Shown: in pieces, positions 8,135 through 12,915 of the stretch
Layout: every line of letters starts with the position of its first letter
Position numbering within the stretch: position 1 is the stretch's first letter
Origin: Thermococci archaeon
GTDB taxonomy: Archaea > Methanobacteriota_B > Thermococci > Thermococcales > Thermococcaceae
NCBI GenBank assembly: GCA_003663535.1
Contig: QMUE01000013.1
Coordinates: 1-12,915, forward strand
DNA: 12,915 nt
Reading direction: 5' to 3'
Made by a program: the position numbers and the translations under genes
Notes under the pieces: generated by a model
Databases searched by the model: none
Told to the model about the DNA's origin: nothing
The model's input: only the letters and a program-made list of their open reading frames with translations

Positions 8135-9116
8135 CCCTTTTCTTCTTCATCAAGAGATAAATAAAAAATGGAGCCCCAAAAAGGGCAGTTATTATGCCTA
8201 CAGGAATTTCACTTGGCCTAAGGAGCATCCTCGCAAGAATATCTGCAAAGACCATTAAACTGCCCCCAAAGAGAGCGGAAGCTGGGAGTAATCTCTTATG
8301 ATTGGGGCCAAACACTATTCTCATAGCATGTGGGCTTATCAATCCTACAAAACCAATTATTCCACTTGTAGCAACAGCAAAGGAAGTAAGGAGTGAGATA
8401 ACCCCAATAATAAGCTTTCGGTATAGATTAATGTCTAGCCCCATTGAGATACTCTCCTCCCCCAATAAAAGCAGATTAAGCTCCTTCCAAGTAAAGAATA
8501 GGAAAATGACCCCTAAAGTTGAAGAAAATAACACTAATTTTACATCATCCCATTCACTTCCATTAAATGTTCCCATAAGCCAAAAAATAGCATTATGAAT
8601 GCCTTCTTTTCTTACATAAAGAAGATACGATGTTAGAGCACTTGTAAAGAAACCAAGTGCAATTCCAGCTAAAAGCAAAGTATCCACCGGAATATGGCCA
8701 TTGACTTTCGCAATTTTATAAACAGTGAAAACAGCTAAAACTGCACCAAATAAGGCGGAGATACTCATGTATTGAGGAAAGTATAAGGCCGCTAAAGATG
8801 CTCCTACTGCAGCGCCACCACTTATTCCAATTATATAAGGATCTGCAAGAGGGTTTTTAAATAAGGCCTGAGAAGCTGTTCCTGCAGAGGCCAAACTTAC
8901 CCCTACAAGATAAGCCAGTATAATTCTTGGTAGTCTTATCTGAAGAATGATGTAAGCATTCTCCTCGAGCATATTGGGGCTTGAAAATGCAATTTTAATA
9001 TTTTCTAAACTAAATGAGGCCAATATTCCGCTTAGAGATATTCTAACAGGTCCTACAGCTATACCTAAAAGGATTAAAAGGACGGATGAGATCAAGAGAG
9101 GTATAAGTTTCTTCAT
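8118..9116 (-). CDS. FecCD-family ABC transporter permease
   Basis: This 332-residue polytopic membrane protein has about ten hydrophobic segments and forms the import channel with the downstream ATPase. Family hallmarks are RLPRIILAYLVGVSLASAG (about 61-79), QALFKNPLADPYIIGISGG, GIIGFVGLISPHAMR with GPNHKRLLP, and the C-terminal SEIPVGIITALFGAPFFIYL, where the ATPase docks. These occur in iron-siderophore, heme and cobalamin importers alike. Length is normal. The ATG at 9116 is the first gene of the minus-strand pair, with a TATA about 35 bases upstream, so the leader is very short. No periplasmic-type binding protein (TroA/BtuF fold) is encoded next to it, which is unusual for the family. 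Confidence 0.92.
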   Translation of the reverse strand: MKKLIPLLISSVLLILLGIAVGPVRISLSGILASFSLENIKIAFSSPNMLEENAYIILQIRLPRIILAYLVGVSLASAGTASQALFKNPLADPYIIGISGGAAVGASLAALYFPQYMSISALFGAVLAVFTVYKIAKVNGHIPVDTLLLAGIALGFFTSALTSYLLYVRKEGIHNAIFWLMGTFNGSEWDDVKLVLFSSTLGVIFLFFTWKELNLLLLGEESISMGLDINLYRKLIIGVISLLTSFAVATSGIIGFVGLISPHAMRIVFGPNHKRLLPASALFGGSLMVFADILARMLLRPSEIPVGIITALFGAPFFIYLLMKKKRGELLG

Positions 9117-9124
9117 GTTCTCAC

Positions 9125-9139
9125 TGGATTATTTATCCA
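9125..9139. promoter_or_regulatory. Candidate operator at the permease promoter (inverted repeat)
   Basis: TGGAT-TATTT-ATCCA is a perfect five-base inverted repeat with a five-base spacer. It sits between the permease TATA (about 9145-9155) and its ATG, over the expected transcription start, where a dimeric repressor would block initiation. A metal-responsive repressor is a natural guess for an iron-type importer, but no regulator gene is in the window. Confidence 0.3.
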
Positions 9140-9144
9140 AACTA

Positions 9145-9155
9145 GATATAAAAAC
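9145..9155 (-). promoter_or_regulatory. TATA element of the permease-ATPase operon
   Basis: On the minus strand GTTTTTATATC is a good archaeal TATA, preceded by the purine-containing GATTAA. Its centre is about 34 bases from the permease ATG, placing the transcription start near 9124 and giving a leader of under 10 bases. Confidence 0.5.
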
Positions 9156-9176
9156 TTAATCCTTCGAATTCAATAA

Positions 9177-9188
9177 AGCATAAATACA
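9177..9188 (+). promoter_or_regulatory. TATA-like element of the surface-protein gene
   Basis: AAGCATAAATAC lies about 25 bases before 9208, which would start the transcript just before the GGTGAG ribosome-binding site at 9210-9215. A second AT-rich candidate, TGTATATTA at 9201-9209, is too close to the start codon to serve. The GTGCAC palindrome at 9191-9196 lies between. Confidence 0.35.
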
Positions 9189-9222
9189 ACGTGCACATAT
9201 TGTATATTAGGTGAGTTTTATT

Positions 9223-11250
9223 ATGAAAAAAATACTTGGCACAACCTTGTTTTTACTAGTAATCCTTTCTAGTTTCACAGCAGGATTAATATTAATAGAG
9301 AACCCCCAGCCTGCTCTGGTAATTCTTGGAAATCCATATCCCCAACACTTTTCAATACCCGAAGGGGAGGAATATACAGCATACTTTTACATAGTTGACG
9401 ATTTTGGCGTTGAAGAGATGAAGCTTTACTATAGAGTGAACAAGGGCGAATGGGAGCCCAGATTAATCAATATAGCCCCTATAAATGAGAATGAAGAGAT
9501 ATACAACTCTATAGCCAGTAGAATCCAGAACAAAAGTGCAGGGTTATGGGGATTTTACGGCAAAGCGACTATCCCAGAACAGAAAGCGGGAAGTATCGTA
9601 GAGTTTAAGGTCGTTGTAAAGGACAAAGAAGGCCATTCAAGCGAAAGCATAATAGGAAAGTACCTCGTTACTAATCCCTCTAAAAAACGAGTATTGGTTG
9701 TAGATCCCTCTGTAAAGGAAAGAATATTTTTAGAAGGATTCTCCAACATAGAACTGCTCATAAATACTACAGAGGTGTATCCTATAGATTTAAGCGACTA
9801 TAAAGAAGAGCTTGAAAAAGTCCAACCATTCCGTTTATATCCACAGTTCTTAAAGGAGCATCACTGGGAATACCTCGCAAAATATTACAATCTCGCAATA
9901 ATATCCCCAGAAGAACTGAGTAATACTCTAAAAGAATTTCACCCCGAAGTTATTATCCTCTCAAACCTCTGGCTCAAGAGATGGGAAGTTCTCGATATTC
10001 AAGGCCTCGTTGATTACCTCAGGCAAAATAATGCCGGACTAATAGTTACGCATGGAACACTTTTTGATGGAGTTGTGTATGAAGGGGGCAAACCAACACA
10101 AATTGGTGCCATCTCTCACATAGGAACTTTTGATGCCTATGAGAAAGATAGTTTGGCGACTTTACTTGGTCTTGAGCTTCTTCCAGTAGCGGAGGAAATT
10201 AGGGAAGAAATGGCGAGAAAAGGGAAGTACGCAGTAGCAGAAATCCCAGCCATAGTACCCTTTGTACCATCTAAGGGAACTCTCCTGATAAAGAACACAA
10301 ATACCATAAAAACTACCCCGACCATTGAGTTCCCCAATGGCACAAATACTGCTTTTGGTTGGCAGTATCTTCTACCCAGCGGAAGCTTAAACTTTGCTAG
10401 AGAAAAGATAAGAGAAACAAAAAGTAGGGAGAAAGAAAAGATACTAGACTTTTTCATCCTTCAAAGGGAGATATTTGGGCATTCGAACCCTTCACAGGGG
10501 ATTTTCGCACTAGATTTTCCACTACTTAATGGATTAATTAGTCTAAAGATAACTGACGATGAGATAATGGGGCAGATTGGGCCTACCATAGTCACGCTAA
10601 CCCCTGATCAGCAAATTGTAGAGAGAGTACGCTTAATAAATGCTATAAACAAGGATATTGCAAGGCTTGATGCTTTCTCATCAGACTATCTCTCTGCAGT
10701 GATAACTAGAGATGAGAAACATCGTGGAGATGGGATAAGGAGTGTTTATGTTTCATTTGAGATCGAAGCTGGAGGAGAGCAGGAACTTTTAGCATTGAAA
10801 GACATTGTAGAGTGGGCATCTAACTTTGAGCCCATAAGGACTTTTGCTCCCATTGTACAGATAAAAATACTATCTAATGACATTGACTGGAATATTCAAG
10901 GTAACTATCTCAAAAAACATTTAGAAAAAATGGGTGCTGCAGTTACAAGGATAGCACCTCAGGACTTTGAGACTTATAAGAAAAGCAAGATAATTGTAAT
11001 TCTCGGTGGTCCCAAAGCATACTACGGAGTAGGCAAGTATGTCAAGCAAGTTCTAAATGAATATGAGCAAAAGAGCATAATCAATGGAGAACAGGGGATT
11101 TTCATAAAGAGAGATGTCTGGGACGAGGGGCAGATAGTGATTGTGTTAGCTGGAAAAGAGAGATATCAAACAGGAGCAAAGGTCTTAAAATATTCAGAAG
11201 GAGTAAATGATAAGTACGTAAACCTACTAGCAGAATTTCTAACAAATTAA
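9223..11250 (+). CDS. Secreted or anchored surface protein, Ig-like N-domain, S-layer-like C-domain
   Basis: I do not recognise this 675-residue protein. Residues 1-25 (KK followed by a long hydrophobic run) are a signal peptide or N-terminal anchor. Residues about 30-150 look like an Ig/FN3-type beta domain (KLYYRVNKGEWEPR; then GSIVEFKVVVKDKEGH). Residues about 155-325 alternate strands and helices (RVLVVDPSV, EVIILSNLWL, NAGLIVTHGTLFD), resembling a Rossmann or glutamine-amidotransferase-like fold without a visible Cys nucleophile. The C-terminal part has IIVILGGPKA and IVIVLAGKERYQTGAKVL, a pattern I associate with archaeal S-layer proteins. Three NxS/T sequons are visible. ATG 9223 is chosen over GTG 9211 because GGTGAG at 9210-9215 is its ribosome-binding site. 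It is divergent from an importer that lacks a binding protein, so a role in substrate capture is possible but unproven. Confidence 0.75.
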   Translation: MKKILGTTLFLLVILSSFTAGLILIENPQPALVILGNPYPQHFSIPEGEEYTAYFYIVDDFGVEEMKLYYRVNKGEWEPRLINIAPINENEEIYNSIASRIQNKSAGLWGFYGKATIPEQKAGSIVEFKVVVKDKEGHSSESIIGKYLVTNPSKKRVLVVDPSVKERIFLEGFSNIELLINTTEVYPIDLSDYKEELEKVQPFRLYPQFLKEHHWEYLAKYYNLAIISPEELSNTLKEFHPEVIILSNLWLKRWEVLDIQGLVDYLRQNNAGLIVTHGTLFDGVVYEGGKPTQIGAISHIGTFDAYEKDSLATLLGLELLPVAEEIREEMARKGKYAVAEIPAIVPFVPSKGTLLIKNTNTIKTTPTIEFPNGTNTAFGWQYLLPSGSLNFAREKIRETKSREKEKILDFFILQREIFGHSNPSQGIFALDFPLLNGLISLKITDDEIMGQIGPTIVTLTPDQQIVERVRLINAINKDIARLDAFSSDYLSAVITRDEKHRGDGIRSVYVSFEIEAGGEQELLALKDIVEWASNFEPIRTFAPIVQIKILSNDIDWNIQGNYLKKHLEKMGAAVTRIAPQDFETYKKSKIIVILGGPKAYYGVGKYVKQVLNEYEQKSIINGEQGIFIKRDVWDEGQIVIVLAGKERYQTGAKVLKYSEGVNDKYVNLLAEFLTN

Positions 11251-11252
11251 AG

Positions 11253-11272
11253 TCTTTTTACTTTTTCTTTTA
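11253..11272 (+). terminator. Oligo-T terminator of the surface-protein gene
   Basis: Immediately after the stop codon the plus strand has three T-runs (T5, T5, T4) within 18 bases and no hairpin. This is the usual intrinsic termination signal of euryarchaeal RNA polymerase. It also protects the opposing tRNA gene from read-through. Confidence 0.6.
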
Positions 11273-11291
11273 AGTCTGTAAGAAACGTTTT

Positions 11292-11369
11292 TGGTGCCCC
11301 GGCCGGGATTTGAACCCGGGGCGCGGGCTCGAAAGGCCCGCATGTTTGACCGGGCTACACCACCGGGGC
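11292..11369 (-). tRNA. tRNA-Glu (anticodon UUC)
   Basis: The minus strand folds into a full cloverleaf. The acceptor stem pairs GCCCCGG with CCGGGGC, the discriminator is A, and CCA is encoded (11292-11294). The D stem is GTGT/ACAT with G18-G19, the anticodon stem is CGGGC/GCCCG, and the seven-base loop CTTTCGA gives anticodon UUC and G37. The T arm carries GGTTCAAAT. There is no intron. The GC-rich stems contrast with the AT-rich surroundings, as expected in a hyperthermophile. It reads GAA and GAG glutamate codons. Confidence 0.95.
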
Positions 11370-11392
11370 GTCCAATATGCTAACGTCCAGAT

Positions 11393-11410
11393 GCATTTAA
11401 AAAGTTTTCG
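11393..11410 (-). promoter_or_regulatory. BRE/TATA promoter of tRNA-Glu
   Basis: The minus strand reads CGAAAACTTTTTAAATGC: a BRE (CGAAAA) directly followed by TTTTTAAAT, centred about 30 bases before the first tRNA base. It is a strong archaeal promoter, and its close match recurs in front of the RNA-like block near 12820. Confidence 0.65.
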
Positions 11411-11412
11411 CT

Positions 11413-11428
11413 CAAAAGCCTTTTAAGC
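11413..11428 (+). promoter_or_regulatory. BRE/TATA-like promoter of trm5b
   Basis: CAAAAGCCTTTTAAGC contains a TATA-like CTTTTAAG centred near 11423. Transcription would start about 11448, after the GTG at 11446 but before the ATG at 11455. This favours the ATG as start with a very short leader. Confidence 0.45.
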
Positions 11429-11454
11429 AGAGGTAATAGGAAATAGTGGGGAAA

Positions 11455-12447
11455 ATGTTAGGAATAAAAGTTCCAAAAAAAGAAGCTGAAAAAATAAGAA
11501 AACAGCTTTTAGAACTTAATTTGCTCGATGTCAACTTTAAGGTCAAACATCAGAATGACTTCGTAATCTTCCCAATAAAAGAGAGAATAAAAGGATTTGA
11601 AATAATTGAGACTACCTTTGAAAAAGCCATAAAACGACCCCACAGCTATAGAGAAGTTGTGGATATTTCTTCTGAGCTCCAACCACTCCTCCCTTCATCA
11701 TTTGATATAATAGGAGACATTGCCATAATAGAGCTTCCGGAAGAGCTTATGTTCCATGGAAAGAACATTGGAAAAGCAATACTAAAAGTTCATAAACATA
11801 TAAAAGCTGTTTTTGCAAAAGGAAGCAAGGTTTCAGGGAAATATAGGGTGAGAGAACTCCTTCATCTTGCCGGTGAGAAGAGAACCGAAACCATACATAG
11901 AGAGAACGGGATAAGATTAAAACTTGATGTTGCAAAGGTTTACTTCTCACCAAGGCTTGCAACTGAGAGGATGAGAGTCTTCAGCAGAAGCAAAGAAGGG
12001 GAGGTTGTTTTCGACATGTTTGCTGGAGTTGGCCCGTATTCAATTCTCCTCGCAAAGAAAGCAAAGATGGTTTTTGCATGCGATATAAACCCAAGGGCCA
12101 TAAGGTATTTAGAAGAAAATAAAAAGCTAAACAAAGTTGAGAACCTTATCCCGATCCTCGGAGACGTGAGAAAAGTAGCTGGCCAGATAAAGGCCGACCG
12201 CGTAATAATGAACCTCCCCAAGTTTGCCCACGAATTCTTAAAGGAAGCGATGGTAAGCGTTAAAAAAGGCGGAATCATCCATTACTATGGATTTTCCCAT
12301 GAAGAAAACCTTTTTGGGGAACACTTGGAAAAGATAGAAAAAGTCGCAGAAGAACTTGGAAAAAATGTCAAAGTTCTCGAAAAGAGGAAAGTAAGGCCCT
12401 ATGCTCCATATCAATTTAATATTGCTATTGATTTTGGTGTGTTTTAG
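11455..12447 (+). CDS. trm5b: tRNA (guanine37-N1)-methyltransferase Trm5b
   Basis: This 330-residue enzyme methylates N1 of G37 next to the anticodon, using S-adenosylmethionine, and prevents frameshifting. Residues 1-60 form the D1 domain that senses the tRNA elbow. Further on are KYRVRELLHLAGEKRTETIHREN (about 130-152; RVREL at 131-135), the FSPRLATERMR segment with Glu171, the SAM-binding FDMFAGVGPYS (186-196) with ACDINPRAI, and the catalytic-loop MNLPKFAHEFL with Asn253-Leu-Pro. These match the archaeal Trm5b (MJ0883) type from end to end, rather than Trm5a. A GTG at 11446 would add three residues and has AGAGGT 12 bases upstream; the promoter position favours ATG 11455. The neighbour tRNA-Glu is divergently transcribed. 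The stop codon adjoins the RNA-like block. Confidence 0.93.
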   Translation: MLGIKVPKKEAEKIRKQLLELNLLDVNFKVKHQNDFVIFPIKERIKGFEIIETTFEKAIKRPHSYREVVDISSELQPLLPSSFDIIGDIAIIELPEELMFHGKNIGKAILKVHKHIKAVFAKGSKVSGKYRVRELLHLAGEKRTETIHRENGIRLKLDVAKVYFSPRLATERMRVFSRSKEGEVVFDMFAGVGPYSILLAKKAKMVFACDINPRAIRYLEENKKLNKVENLIPILGDVRKVAGQIKADRVIMNLPKFAHEFLKEAMVSVKKGGIIHYYGFSHEENLFGEHLEKIEKVAEELGKNVKVLEKRKVRPYAPYQFNIAIDFGVF

Positions 12448-12767
12448 GATTCTCCAACGTTCTCAAGATTTCGTCGCATCTTGTACTGACCTCCTTCCCG
12501 TCGTGAACGGCGAGGGTTCCAACGAGTTAACCCCTCGCCAGTGGCGGGAAGGTTTGCGGGCCCATCACCTACTCCCGTTACCGGTTTCAATTCAGCCCAC
12601 AGGCCGGGTCTTCGGCCCGTTACCCCTACCTCCCGCAAGAGCGGAGAGGCTCGGGGTTATCGTTTTAGAGGCCACTCCAATGGTTTCAACCGCCCGAAGG
12701 CGGTTTTGAGAGGACGCTTTACAGCGTCTTCCCTCCAATGATGGAGGGACACGATAAACCCCTTCAT
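12444..12767 (-). pseudogene. Possible TnpB C-terminal relic, one in-frame stop
   Basis: From ATG 12767 the minus strand encodes 36 residues (MKGFIVSLHHWRE...), a TAA at 12659-12657, then about 70 more residues in the same frame to a stop at 12446-12444. The translation is rich in Arg, Gly and Pro and has a tail (KMRRNLENVGES) that I loosely associate with archaeal TnpB C-termini, which overlap omega-RNA. No RuvC or zinc-finger motif is present. Other frames in this GC-rich block are also open by chance, so coding is doubtful. Confidence 0.22.
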
Positions 12768-12797
12768 GGAGTTGTTGTTTGGTCGTCTCTCCGGAAC
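12448..12797 (-). ncRNA. Candidate structured noncoding RNA or TnpB-element omega-RNA remnant
   Basis: This 350-base block is much more GC-rich than the flanking genes and packed with inverted repeats. The largest is a two-part stem at 12493-12552: CCTTCCCG with CGGGAAGG outside, GGCGAGGG with CCCTCGCC inside. Others are 12605-12619, 12622-12657, 12688-12705 (AACCGCC/GGCGGTT), 12713-12728 (GACGCT/AGCGTC) and 12731-12748 (CCCTCC/GGAGGG). Read on the minus strand, the 12688-12705 loop is cUUCGg and the 12713-12728 loop is GUAA, both ultrastable RNA tetraloops; on the plus strand neither is. A promoter like that of tRNA-Glu precedes it. A minus-strand reading frame from 12767 to 12444 has one stop, so a TnpB C-terminal relic overlapping an omega-RNA is the main alternative. 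I do not see RNase P or SRP RNA signatures. Ends are approximate. Confidence 0.45.
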
Positions 12798-12813
12798 CCT
12801 ATTACGTTGATAA

Positions 12814-12829
12814 GTTTAAAAAAGTTTCG
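12814..12829 (-). promoter_or_regulatory. BRE/TATA promoter reading into the RNA-like block
   Basis: The minus strand reads CGAAACTTTTTTAAAC: a BRE (CGAAAC) followed by TTTTTTAAA. Initiation would fall near 12794-12797, at the edge of the GC-rich block. It differs from the tRNA-Glu promoter (CGAAAACTTTTTAAAT) at only a few bases, as expected for a strong stable-RNA promoter. Confidence 0.55.
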
Positions 12830-12840
12830 GTAGTTTAAAG

Positions 12841-12850
12841 GTTTTTCTTT
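12841..12850 (+). terminator. Oligo-T run, possible plus-strand terminator
   Basis: GTTTTTCTTT is the first clear T-run downstream of trm5b on the plus strand. If trm5b transcription ends here, its 3' end would be antisense to the whole RNA-like block. No other termination signal for trm5b is apparent. Confidence 0.3.
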
Positions 12851-12866
12851 GAACAGTCTACCACAT

Positions 12867-12886
12867 CCCCGCCCTAAAGGGCGAGG
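12867..12886 (-). repeat. Subterminal hairpin of IS200/IS605 (TnpB) type
   Basis: The minus strand has CCTCGCCC-TTTA-GGGCGGGG: eight pairs (one G-U) around a TTTA loop, preceded by GAAG and followed by ATGTGG. Hairpins of this form (GAA, C-rich arm, TTTA, G-rich arm, then GATG) sit at ends of TnpB elements of archaea and cyanobacteria, where the 3' end of omega-RNA forms. It could be the right end of a tnpB element lying beyond the window, or one end of a short MITE that includes the GC-rich block. The family match is from memory, not a search. Confidence 0.4.
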
Positions 12887-12915
12887 CTTCAAAAGAAAAT
12901 CTATAAGAGGTGTAG

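Noticed and set aside
12401..12709. Plus-strand open frame of 102 codons after trm5b
   Set aside because: It begins inside trm5b in another frame and runs through the folded GC-rich block. Several frames are open there because the block lacks AT-rich stops, and no start signal or family pattern is visible.
12448..12797. RNase P RNA or SRP 7S RNA
   Set aside because: The conserved GAGGAAAGUC/ACAGAA-type elements of RNase P RNA and the SRP domain IV signature are not seen on either strand, although size and promoter would suit.
1..12915. CRISPR array or defence island
   Set aside because: No regularly spaced direct repeats and no cas or defence gene were seen; apart from the right end, the content is housekeeping.

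Overview
The window looks like a chromosomal segment of a hyperthermophilic euryarchaeon of the order Thermococcales (Thermococcus/Pyrococcus type). The signs are an AT-rich genome with very GC-rich stable RNA, archaeal BRE/TATA promoters about 25 bp from starts, GGTGA or GAGGTG ribosome-binding sites, and protein families (Trm5b, THEP1 NTPase, Lhr-type helicase, MtnA, iron alcohol dehydrogenase) typical of that group. The species assignment is an inference from reading alone.

Layout. A plus-strand pair opens the window: the C-terminal 270 residues of an M20-family metallo-amidohydrolase, then a membrane-anchored alpha/beta hydrolase. The hydrolase meets a minus-strand cluster tail to tail with no spacer. 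That cluster holds an Lhr-type SF2 helicase, an iron-containing alcohol dehydrogenase and MtnA, each with a plausible promoter of its own. MtnA is divergent from a THEP1-type NTPase, and the two appear to share one symmetric TATA element. Next come an ABC ATPase and a FecCD-type permease (minus strand, overlapping genes) for iron siderophore, heme or cobalamin uptake, with no binding-protein gene beside them. Divergent from the permease is a large secreted or anchored surface protein with an Ig-like N-terminus and an S-layer-like C-terminal pattern. A tRNA-Glu(UUC) gene (minus) and trm5b, a tRNA G37 methyltransferase (plus), are divergent across about 85 bases.

The last roughly 470 bases hold no convincing protein gene. 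They contain a GC-rich, strongly folded block (about 12448-12797) preceded on the minus strand by a promoter almost identical to that of the tRNA gene. Its predicted minus-strand hairpins carry cUUCGg and GNRA tetraloops. Farther right is an isolated hairpin of the kind found at ends of IS200/IS605 (TnpB) elements. I read this as a candidate structured noncoding RNA or an omega-RNA/MITE-like remnant of a TnpB element. It is the most interesting part of the window.

Functionally the window is mostly housekeeping: tRNA decoding and modification, methylthioadenosine salvage, nucleic-acid remodelling and cofactor import. No single pathway unites the genes. The least explained items are the surface protein next to the orphan transporter and the right-hand RNA-like block.
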